Shown here in pieces: positions 22,320 through 32,267 of a stretch of DNA of 64,000 nt. A program made the translations under genes and the position numbers. This DNA comes from Siderastrea siderea. Lineage: Eukaryota > Cnidaria > Anthozoa > Scleractinia > Rhizangiidae. Position 1 is the first letter of the stretch, and each line of letters begins with the position of its first letter. The notes beneath the pieces were generated by a model. That model was not told the origin of the DNA. It searched no databases and was given only the letters and a program-made list of their open reading frames with translations. The stretch spans positions 1,682,701 through 1,746,700 of the forward strand of contig OZ034975.1 in the NCBI GenBank assembly GCA_964030785.1. Direction: 5' to 3'.

Positions 22320-22446
22320 CTGCCTGAGCATTTTTCAATTTCTTCAACTATTCTATCAATTAGGTTTATAACCTCTTCTTGTTGTCTGTTAACTTCGTTT
22401 TTTTGCTTGCTGATCGCATCAACTATCTTCTTTTCCTCAATGGAAG
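22320..22446 (-). pseudogene. EAR-family exon B copy (B2), splice sites lost
   Basis: The coiled-coil coding sequence (TSIEEKKIVDAISKQKNEV...EEIEKC) is open. The acceptor seen in other copies (TTGCAG) reads TTGCAA here (22447-22448), and the donor GAAG|GTAGGT is changed to TCAGGCAGG. The frame stays open upstream as MMMMTILVVFLLTVLHFLA, a signal-peptide-like run. A recent start inside the former intron cannot be excluded. Confidence 0.55.
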
Positions 22447-22503
22447 TTGCAAGGAAATGCAACACTGTAAGAAGAAAAACTACGAGTATCGTCATCATCA
22501 TCA

Positions 22504-22715
22504 TTTATATTCGTCAAAAAGGCCTACAAGCCTTCCAGTCAGCTCCTGTGAGAACACTAAAATTTGTCGGGAGGCCCGTGAGCCATAAAGCCTTAGGTAC
22601 GGCTGCGTTGCTGCGTCGTCGTCCTGATGGTGTAGTGGTTAACACATCGGCACTAGAAAGTCGAGGACGCGGGTTCAAATCCCGTTCAGGACAATTTTTA
22701 GGGTTTTCACTTTGT

Positions 22716-22718
<3 letters not shown>
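22504..22718 (+). mobile_element. tRNA-derived SINE, copy 2
   Basis: Same structure as the copy at 18777: a 115-bp body, a 72-nt tRNA-like head at 22621-22692 with closed acceptor stem and A/B boxes, and a TTTAGGG tail running into (TA)n. It is inserted a few bases from the exon B2 relic. Confidence 0.8.

Positions 22719-22782
<64 letters not shown>
22719..22782. repeat. (TA)n microsatellite
   Basis: About 32 uninterrupted TA units, between SINE copy 2 and the second 578-bp repeat. Confidence 0.95.
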
Positions 22783-22785
<3 letters not shown>

Positions 22786-23362
22786 ACCTGGATTTTTGAA
22801 AAGGTGGCTCCGAAAAAAAACGACAAAAAACTGCTCGCGACACACCGGCTCAGACACCTCGACCGAGCGATACCGTTTTCAAAAATCCAGGTAGATGTTG
22901 GCACGAAATGTCCTAAAATGGCCAAGAGACGCTGAAAAGGCTCCTCATCAGCCCAAATTCGGCCATTTTTCACCATCTGGCAACATTTCCTTGCAACATC
23001 TATATGGATTTTTGAAAGGTAGCTCCTGAAGATTTGCCCGTTTTCACCGGAACGACACCGAAACCGAGTTTTTATGACTCCGATGAGCCTCAAAACCACA
23101 CGGGACAGAAAAGAGAAGGGAAGGGAGAGAGGGGAGAAGAAAAAAGGACTCCTGGCACTCATAATTTTTATATTGCCTACTTTGGAGAGTTTCTGAACGA
23201 CAAAAAAGTGCTCGCGACACACCGGCTCAGACACCTCGACCGAGCTGTACCGTTTTCAAAAAATAGCCATGGCACCTTTCCTTTCCTTGGTAATATAATC
23301 AGTTACTCCTTTTTTAGCATTTTACATGACTTTCATTGTACTGAAGTGTCGAAAAGCCTTAC
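22783..23362. repeat. 578-bp direct repeat, copy 2
   Basis: Near-identical to 21685-22262. The offset is about 1098 bp, so the repeat, exon B2 and SINE together look like a partial tandem duplication. Confidence 0.9.
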
Positions 23363-24850
23363 AAGGGGATTCCCAGGTTAGCAATCCGGATTTAAACATC
23401 ACGTCATGAGATATGACTGAACCTGTTTGACCGCGAAGTAGATATTTAGTTTTCCCCAGACTCTGATGATCTGCTCGTGTTTATCAACCATTATATTTTG
23501 ACTTTACTGCCATCCTCACTGTTTGTATTCACGGTCTAGGCACAACGGTATATATTTTCTCGTCTCTGTGTAAGCATTTTCAGTTGTGGGCGAATTTATA
23601 CGGACGTTCAACGTTTAAGTTAAATTTGTTTTGCAATATGTTGAAACTTATGAGGGCAACGTAGGAGTTTTACACCAATGCAGTGCGGTCCCACCCTAAC
23701 TCCCCCAACCACACCTCCCCCTCTATAAAACCGGGGAACGAGCAGTGTGACTACGTGACAATTAACTATAGCGTGACATTCCAATTGTGCGCGAAGCAAA
23801 ACCTAGGCACGCACAGAACCCGTTGTATAAATTTCCCAAGATAGTGTTTACAGCCTTAGAACTTCGTTCGCCCCTACTCAAGCCCCCTTAAGTAAAATAA
23901 AGTTAGCGCGCGTGACCCGACATATTAATGCCCGTGTCAAACAGCGTCAACGTACGTTTATGCGTCAACATGTTTATATCGCTTGATCGAGTTCGCAGAA
24001 TTCTGGAGTGGTTCCGGCGAGAGGCTCTGGTTTTTTTCTATCCACAACTATGCTTTTTCCTCCGGTCCCATAACGAGCCAGACGCTCTTAGCAACCAAAA
24101 ATTACCTTGGGATCCCGCAGAGATACGTGTCTTTAAGACACGTATCTCTGCGTGAAGCCCAGTAACTTACTAGCATTCCAATGTAATTAAATCAGTTTTG
24201 ATGATCGTTTCTGTTCCACTTAGGCGTTAATTTTCGCGCAAATGTGTTATAATCTTTAAGCGTGAAATTCTTTCTTGCTTGTTTTAATTGATTCTAATGT
24301 TATTTATGGCGTTTGAGAGATACATAAACAGGTTTTTAAAATTGCGGTGTGGCAGGAAATCGCTTAAAAACGTATAGCCTTGAAGAAGAAAAATTTAGGC
24401 TGTTGACCACGCGAAGGATCTCCATCGGCAAATCGAAAAAAGCACACTGTCCTGACCCATAATAGGCACACTGTCACTCAAGCACACTGTCCTGGCGTTA
24501 GTTATACTGCAAAATAATTAAAAATTTCATCCCGCTTCACTCGATCCGAAAAGCCTGAAACAAGGATATCAACGCTGAAATACTACGTGAAATTATCAGC
24601 CGCTTAAATTTCTTCCAGACGAGCTAATATTATCCTTTTCCGGTAGGAGATTTATACGCGTTTACATATTCCGTTTTTGCGACGATGAGCTCCTTCTGCC
24701 ATGAAATAGTAAAACAAAGACTGAATTTCACCGACATAGGATTCTGGACCAGTATCTAGACTACGAGCAGTCTCTTTTCACTCAAGAATAGTCAGGCAAA
24801 AAGAACACCCTGACATGTCGAACGTGAACATGCTCATAACGCGCGCATCA
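23363..24850. other. no recognisable gene; one perfect palindrome
   Basis: Non-coding by eye. A 37-bp perfect palindrome with a one-base centre (CGCAGAGATACGTGTCTT and its complement) lies at 24116-24152. Confidence 0.5.
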
Positions 24851-24971
24851 CGTTTTCACGCCCCAGGCGATTTTCGCGCTCGCTCGTGTCTCTCGCGTGT
24901 CCTTTGTGCTATGTCTTCTTGTGTACTTTCCGGTATCATGTAAAATAAATACAGAGCGAACCAAAATAAAC

Positions 24972-25154
24972 TCACACTGGTTCGAAAGTCGCACCGGAAT
25001 AATTATAAGCACCTCCAGTTTTATTCTGGTCCCAACTTGCGAAATACGGACAACATTTGACAGCGCAGGGCTCCTGACTAACTGAAGTGTTTGGGGGTTC
25101 TTTTGGTGCACTGAGAATAGGCACAAGCATCAGAAAAAGGAAATATTTAGTCAA
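24972..25154 (-). CDS. possible small secreted peptide (60 aa)
   Basis: The minus-strand frame begins MTKYFLFLMLVPILSA, a plausible signal peptide with a cleavage site after SA. It then reads PKEPPNTSVSQEPCAVKCC and a polar tail to a TGA stop. Three Cys are clustered. I recognise no family and the frame could be chance. It could also be a first exon read past its donor. Confidence 0.25.
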   Translation of the reverse strand: MTKYFLFLMLVPILSAPKEPPNTSVSQEPCAVKCCPYFASWDQNKTGGAYNYSGATFEPV

Positions 25155-25409
25155 AAGAAAACAAAGTGACCATTAAGCAGGCGGGCGTGAAATAAACAGG
25201 CTTTGCGTGCGATAATAAAATAAGGCAATAATTCCAAACCGTTTTTTCGGGGGCTTATCTTTGAGGTAGGATTGTTTTGGGGGGAGGGGTGTTATTGATA
25301 ATAAGACAAGAATCACTTTTTTTCCCATTAAATTGGAGGGCGATTCTTCCGAAAAAGTACGGAGAATGTGTGACTTTTATCCCGGAAGTGCCCCTAGGCA
25401 TACGGTGAT

Positions 25410-26460
25410 GTCAGAACTCCAACTTGGGTAAACCAGAAAGGATGTACGACATTTGTCTAAAATTCTGTCTCAAAATGTTTGTTATGTTGCATATCTCAGA
25501 AGCGCTCAGGCATACGTTGATGCCATGGACTCCAACCTGGGTGAACCAGGAAAAGATATCAACGTTTGTCCAAAATTCTGTCTTGAAATGTTTGTTATGT
25601 TGCATATCCCAGAAGCGCTCAGGCATAGGTTGATGCCATGGACTTCAACCTGGGTGAACCAGGAAAAGATATCAACATTTGTCTAAAATTCTGTCTAAAA
25701 ATGTTTGTTATGTTGCATATCACAGAAGCGCTCAGGCATACGTTGATGCCATGGACTTCAACCTGGGTGAACCAGGAAAAGATATCAACATTTGTCTAAA
25801 ATTCTGTCTCAAAATGTTTGTTATGTTGCATATCCCAGAAGCGCTCAGGCATATGGTGATGCCATGGACTCCAACCTGGGTGAACCAGGAAAAAGATATC
25901 AACATTTGTCTAAAATTCTGTCTCAAAATGTTTGTTATGTTGCATATCCCAGAAGCGCTCAGGCAGAAGGTGATGCCATGGACTTCAACCTGGGTGGACC
26001 AGGAAAAGATATCAACATTTGTCTTAACTTCTGTCTCAAAATGTTTGTTATGTTGCATATCCCAGAAGCGCTCAGGCATACGTTGATGCCATGGACTTCA
26101 ACCTGGGTGAACCACGAAAAGATATCAACATTTGTCTAAAATTCTGTCTAAAAATGTTTGTTATGTTGCATATCCCAGAAGCGCTCAAGCATACGGTGAT
26201 GCCATGGACTCCAACCTGGGTGAGCCAGGAAAAGATATACAGCATTTCTCTTAAATTTTGTATCGACATTTTTATTATGTTGTATATGCCAGAAGCGCTC
26301 AGGCATACGTTAATGCCATGGACTTCAACCTGGGTAAACCAGGAAAAGATAAATAACATTTCTCTTAAATTTTGTCTCAAAATGTTTATTATGTTGCATA
26401 TCCCAGAAGCGCTCAGGCATACGGTGATGCCAAGGTCTCCAGCCTGGGTGAACGAGAAAA
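25410..26460. repeat. 113-bp tandem satellite, about nine copies
   Basis: The landmark GCGCTC recurs at 25502, 25615 and 25728, then every 113 bases or so to about 26409. The unit carries ATGCCATGGACTYCAACCTGG and AAAATGTTTGTTATGTTGCA. The last two or three copies are more diverged. Open frames of 115-140 aa on both strands arise from the repeat. Confidence 0.93.
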
Positions 26461-26469
26461 GGTATTCAA

Positions 26470-28120
26470 ATGCGCGTGTCAACTCAATTATGTTATTTTT
26501 ACTACAGAGTGTATAACAGGGCTTCTTGTTTACTTGTTTATTTTCTTACGAAAGAGTTCATAGATGTTTAGTTTATTTATTTCGTTAAGGACCTCTTTGA
26601 AAACCGCATTTGTGAAAGAGCTACTTTTCTTTAAAAATAAATATAAACGTGGCGTGCGCTTACAGCGACAGCTCATCACGCGCGGCCCACGTTTCCACGC
26701 GGCAGGCGATTTTGGCGCTCGCTGCTGCTGTGTTTTTTTTGCTCTATTATCCCTGAAAGGAGAGATTGCGAGCGAGCGGACGCAAGCGTTTACCTTATCT
26801 AAAGAAACGATCGAAGGAATAACTTACCTCGTTGACGGTTATTTCGCTAGACTACCAGTTACATGTTACAGTGGATTCCTTCCACTACCTGAAGACGTTT
26901 CGCTGTAGTGATTTGTAGTCTGTACTGCATTATTTGTAGGTAATTTTCGCCGATATCACGGCGCTTTGGTTGCTTTACATTTGTAACACGGAATGACAAA
27001 AGCAACACCAAATAAGAAACAGCTCTTCTTTGGTAACTCTCCGATCAGAAAGATCAGAAAGCCCGCCACGTCCGCGAGCTGGTACTTGGCCACTTCGTTC
27101 ATAAACTTGCCAGTGAACGGACTACACTGAAACGCCACATTTCACACATCTTCTAATTTAGTTTAAAACACTCCCTGAAGCGCTTGTAGAGAGCTCGAAC
27201 CCGCCGATTATCGAAAGCATCCATTCGCAGATGGAAAGGAGTAAAAGATTGAATAATCGAATTTTACCGCTCTTGTCAAAATATTTATGAAATCCAACCT
27301 CTTTAGAACTTTAAGTCAAAAGAGCCCGATAGAAACGCTGCGGGTGTGAAACCGCAAGTCAAATACGGTGACGGCTAACTTGCAAGCCCATGACGTCACT
27401 CCCTAGCAACCAGACCTTGCGAATTTTTAATCTTCCGGTTCTCTCTGGCTCGTGATGGAGGACTATATCTAACGTGAAATTTTTTTGTATTGTTTACTTG
27501 TTTAAAAAAGCTTTTTGTCGATTATTAAAATGACAAGCAATGTCTTGTAAACACGGCCTAATTTGCATAAGCGGGTTGAAATTTGCTATACGAAGTTTAC
27601 TTTATGCAAAACACCCAGAAACATGCAGGTTCTCTCACAGGTCGTCAACTTTTAGAACCCCAGTACCTCAAAATTCTGCTTTGCTTTCAAACAGCACCGA
27701 AATATTTATATTCAGCTTTCTTCTTAAAGGTGATGTTATGTTATGACGTTATGTTCTTCTTGTATTAACCTTATGCAGAAACCGCTTGCTTCTCAGCTCG
27801 GAATTCTCATTATTTATAGCTAAAATTGGAATTGACTCCGTTAAGCTGGTTGGAACTTGGAGGTCAAAATCTTCTGTGAAGACTAATAATTCCGCTTGGA
27901 AATTAATAAACGAAAACGCAAACAAACCAACACGTGAATGAAAACGAAGTAAGTGGATCTAAAATTAACGAGTCCGTCCTGTGTATAATTTGTGGTGTGT
28001 TTGTTGCAGTGGAAATTTATACCACCTGACGGCTAAATAAAGGAAGGACTACAACGTGAATAAAATCCAGCCAGACGTCAAGTATACAAAACAGTGCATT
28101 CGCTCATCGAGACTCGCGAA
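26470..28120. other. no recognisable gene
   Basis: Frames such as 26564-26908 and 26956-27138 (minus) show no domain I can name. Nothing else supportable. Confidence 0.35.
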
Positions 28121-28127
28121 CGCAAAA

Positions 28128-28302
28128 CATTTCAAAGCCCGGGGGTTGTACTCCTATAGTATGAGCTGAATGGGTATGTGCCCCTGATAAAGTAAGGGTT
28201 TCAGTGTCCCGGTGGCATTTCAAAGCCCGGGGGTTGTACTCCCATAGTATGAGCTGAATGGGTATGTGCCCCTGATAAAGTAAGGGTTTCAGTGTCCCGG
28301 TG
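28128..28302. repeat. 85-bp tandem duplication
   Basis: CATTTCAAAGCCCGGGGGTT ... GTTTCAGTGTCCCGGTGG occurs twice in a row with one base change. Confidence 0.9.
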
Positions 28303-28639
28303 GCACACCCCCACCCAACATTTCACAGAATCCCCCCGGCGAAGAACAGATCTCGAAGCCCAGACAAACGATACCAGACAGATACCATGTAGCGCCGTTC
28401 TCTTAGCCTCTGACAGTAACCCATGACGTCACTTACGTGACATCATTGGCTAATAAAAAAGCGATAATAAACATAAGCTGAGTCATCAGAGTTAAAACAT
28501 TACGTCCTCCGGTAACGCTATAGTCAAAATATTGTGTCACACAGTCACACTTTTCGTCACGAGAGTTCGTATAAATACGGGATCGCGCTAACATTTCTTA
28601 ACCTGGGTGTGGGGTGGGTGACAACAGCCGGTTAAAATG

Positions 28640-29750
28640 CCCATTGGGCTTTCTTGTTTCTGTTAAATTGCGACTACAATGTCAAAACCTTGGAAAACCA
28701 GCTTCCCCTTTTCTACCGTGAAGTCTCCTGCAATATTCCCAAGAATTATGCAGCAATTATGAAGCTTCCTTGAGACGTGAATTCATCTTATGGAATAACA
28801 AAGAGATAATTATTGAAAATAAATCAGGTTTTTGGAAGATATGGGTAGAGAAAAACGTTTTTTTTTTCGTACAAGATCTACTCACGAGTCAAGGTAACCT
28901 TCTTTTCTCACAAGAGTTCAGGAATAAATAAGATATAAACGTTAATTTCTTGCATCACTGCCAAATCACCTCGGTCATTCCTGCATGGCTTGAAAACCAA
29001 GCCTCAATAAATAATGATCTCCAGCAGTTGAGTTCACTCCATAGGAATTTTGATTACCAACTCTCTAAAGATATTAGTTTTGATCTAAGGAAAATGCAGC
29101 GTAAGCAGTTTTATAAACTGTGTATAGAAACGATCGATAGAGAACCCACTGCAATTAAATCTTGGCAGGAAAAAAAAACCTGAAATCGCGGAGCAATGAA
29201 TGCCTTGCATCCGTAGAACTTAAAAAATAACACGCGACAACAAATTAAGACACTTAAGAAACTACTACGCAGAATTCTAGTTACTAATAAGGAAGATTAG
29301 CTGTAATGTTAAGATCAGTCTTTTTAGCATGTCTAACATCTTTTATGCTTTGTTATTATTTATTGAATGTATTCCTGATGGATTTTACCGTGTTTAAATA
29401 AAATTGAATTGAACTGAATTGGAACTAAAATACTATAGTCTGGCAAATTGTGAGAAATGTTCTTGTGCGACAAACTCGATTCTATTGAACATGTTGAACA
29501 TGCTTTCCTTGAGTGTCAGCCGTTCCGAAATTTATGCGAGAAACCCATTCAATGGTTTAACGATTTGCACAAAACTGGTGTGAATATGACACTATTACAG
29601 ATATTCTTCAACTTTTCAACCCCAGGTTCTAACCTTTCTAATAATCGCATAAAAGAATTGAGTATTCTCTTGCCTTGTTCAAAGCAATATTATAATGCCT
29701 GTGCGACAATACAAAAGAAAGTGGATGTCTCTGAATTTATTTCTTAATTA
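28640..29750 (+). mobile_element. LINE (L1-type) 3' fragment, decayed
   Basis: Pieces in order: REFILWNNKEIIIENKSGFW and FVQDLLTSQGNL near 28770-28900, the frame 28950-29183 (LRKMQRKQFYKLCIETIDREP), and 29457-29747 with DSIEHVEHAFLECQPFRNLC and KQYYNACATIQKK. These match the region after the RT domain of L1-type LINEs, including the Cys/His terminal motif. A foreign 3' end (AATAAAATTGAATTGAACTG, about 29398-29418) interrupts it. A short related piece lies at 42435-42540. Confidence 0.65.
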
Positions 29751-30022
29751 ACCAGTCTACACTAAAAATTGATATGTAATACTTGGCGTATTTATGTGAC
29801 CCTCCCCCTTTTTTTCCTGAGCCCTACAGTTAGTATCTTAAATAAATATGAAATATGTAACATGTATTATAACATGTATTGTAAGCGTACTCCTTGCTAA
29901 TCTTATTCCACGTGCGCAATGACCACTTGTAATGCTTCATTTATGTTATGTTTATGTTGTGTGTGTTTAAAAATATTATTGGCTGTCTTTCTTAGCCTTT
30001 TTTCAATGATATCAATATTTAC

Positions 30023-30107
30023 CTCCCGGAGGAACTGGCTGCTCTTTCATCATAGCGTCTGGGGACATGATTACCAGGAGAAGGAACACCGTTTTCTCTA
30101 CAACCAT
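30023..30107 (-). CDS. EAR-family exon A copy (A2): signal-peptide exon
   Basis: An 85-nt exon, MVVEKTVFLLLVIMSPDAMM..., ending at donor GGAG|GTAAAT (GT at 30021-30022) in phase 1. An acceptor-like CAACAG lies just before AAACAAGATGG. It is the same length, phase and layout as the other two exon A copies. The next exon B downstream (22.4 kb) has lost its splice sites and the next EAR exon (17.5-18.6 kb) is a pseudogene, so this unit is probably dead. It could still splice to something unrecognised. Confidence 0.5.
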
Positions 30108-30109
30108 CT

Positions 30110-31242
30110 TGTTTCTGTTGTCGGACAAGAACCGCAGCTGGTTAGATGTAAGATTGTTCAATTCAGGTCAGTTCAGCTCTATTTGCCAATAAATATAATT
30201 ACGTAGTACATTCGAAAAAAAGAGCAAGTGGTGTGGAAGACCCAGCAATGAAAATAATTTGACTTGAAGGATTCAAGGCTCCATCTTTGAATTGCTCGGC
30301 TAAAAAGGAATAGGTTTTGCCATGAAAAACTACGTTCATAAGAAGTAAACATAGAGGCAAAATGAGGTTAAAGCACGGGAAGAGATGGTTGTTTAAAAAG
30401 AAACTTCGACTGACTCTAGAAAGGAAATGTAAAATAACGAAATCAGGCTTAAATAATAATGAACGTCTGGTTTAAAGAAGTCATTAACGGTGATGTTCTT
30501 TCGTTATAAACAATTTAACTTTACGATCTGTTCTTTTTTACTAAAAATACAACTTATTTCATTGCACTTTTTCATCCCTCGGCGTCATCCAAGGAACAAG
30601 GTAACTTTAAGTCGATGCCTTACCGACAGAGGAAGTTAAAAGGAAAAAAGAAGACACACACAAAAAACAAAATTAAAATTCATAACATACCTTGGAGTTT
30701 GCAAGCTTTTTGGTTTGATATGTCTCTCTGTAAACTCGGAGTGTGTAGCTAAACTGCTGTCTCGCTAAGCACAGTTAAGGAATGATAGCACCTTGTTGGA
30801 GGGTCTAGTTTTATAAAACACCCATAAGTACTTAATTGGCGTGTTGCATAAACAGACGTAAGGGCTCACTTACAGAACTAAACGTACATACTGGATCTTA
30901 CAATTACCGTTAATGGCTACTTAAGTGCTATGTTTGCATTAGACATAATGGCTGTTGCATAAAACTCTCTTAACTGCAAATATCACCAGTATAATTACGG
31001 GAAGTCTAAAGGCTTTGTAAATTTAGATCACACCTGCTATATGTTTCCGTTTTAAAAGACTTTCTCTGATATCTGTTCCTGTATATATTTTTTTCTATAC
31101 AGGACAATTATATATGTATTTAAAAAAAACAACTAGGCTTGTTTATTTCAACTAATCAATGTGTAATTTCCTTTGACATTTTAATTGTTTTGTACTGGAA
31201 CATGAAAATGGCTTTTCCATTGAAAGAAAAATATATTCAAAC
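30110..31242. other. upstream region of exon A2, no gene seen
   Basis: Non-coding. A TTTTATAAAA box near 30810 could serve a minus-strand promoter for exon A2, but no start site can be fixed. Confidence 0.3.
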
Positions 31243-32017
31243 AATGTTAATGTAGATGAAGTGAATATGGTTTGTCACTTAGTCACTGATGATGCCAGGT
31301 CTCGTAACTGCACTTGTAACTGCACCTGAAAGTTGTCTTCCAGATATCATGACTGCAAGCTTAATAAGAGGCCTATAAGAGGGTCCGTAAGACTCCAGTT
31401 AAATGAACACGTAGGTGTAAAGTTTTTCTGCGATTCTAAAAACGTCTAGCCGCTAAATTGACTTTCACAAAGGATGTAAGATGATAGAACACTTTCCTAA
31501 AACCATATCAATCTTAAAAAAAATCTTTTAATGTCAAGCGTAAACACGCAACCTTTTAGAGATGCAAGAAGTTAAAATACAGGGAAGCACTTTGTTTTCA
31601 GTGGGAGTCTTCTTACCTTATAGTTTGCTGTTAAGTTGATTTCTTGCTGTTTAAAAGACATTTGAATAAACTTTATAAAACTACGTGATCGTAAAATGCG
31701 GAATCTTCTTTATTGACATTTGTGCTCAGACCGGCTGGTTTGCATCTGCTGACTTGACGACAATATGGCTGTAGTTGCAAACAGAATCGACTTATTCCTA
31801 ACTTGATCAGTGCCTATGGAACCCAAAACGAACAAAGGAAAACAGAAGATTTAGAATAGAATAACTAATGGTTTATTACCCTTTAGTCTATGGAATGCAC
31901 GAGTTCATTTAGTAACAACGTGTATGTATTCATGCTCGAATAAAGTAAAATCACTTTACTAAGGCGAGATTTGAGTAGGTAAAGTGTTGTTCCTAATTTT
32001 ATGCAAAACATGTTTGA
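31243..32017. repeat. duplicated upstream block of the EAR unit, copy 2 (left part)
   Basis: Aligns with 14200-14975. It is cut at TTTGA by the Gypsy element and resumes at 38378. Confidence 0.7.
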
Positions 32018-32173
32018 TGTGATGTACTCGCCTCGTTCTCAAGGCAACCTCGTTTTCACGTACCATGTGCTCGCGTAGTCAGCCATGTGAGTTCTGGTTG
32101 AATAAATATTGTTTGGTTCGTTTAGCTGTTCCTTTACCTGTTTTACGATACGGTAACGCCCAAATACGCCACA
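32018..32173 (+). repeat. 5' LTR of Gypsy element
   Basis: 156 bp, TGTGATGTACTCGCC to AAATACGCCACA. Confidence 0.93.
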
Positions 32174-32267
32174 GTGGCGACGAGGTAAACTGGAGAACGG
32201 CCAGCCAACGACGGAAAGCGGAAATTTATCGACGAATACAGCTGTTGAGCGAAACGGAGCGAGCGCT

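Noticed and set aside
25410..26482. Repeat protein encoded by the 113-bp array
   Set aside because: The unit length is not a multiple of three, so the peptide changes phase at each unit. Frames are open on both strands equally.
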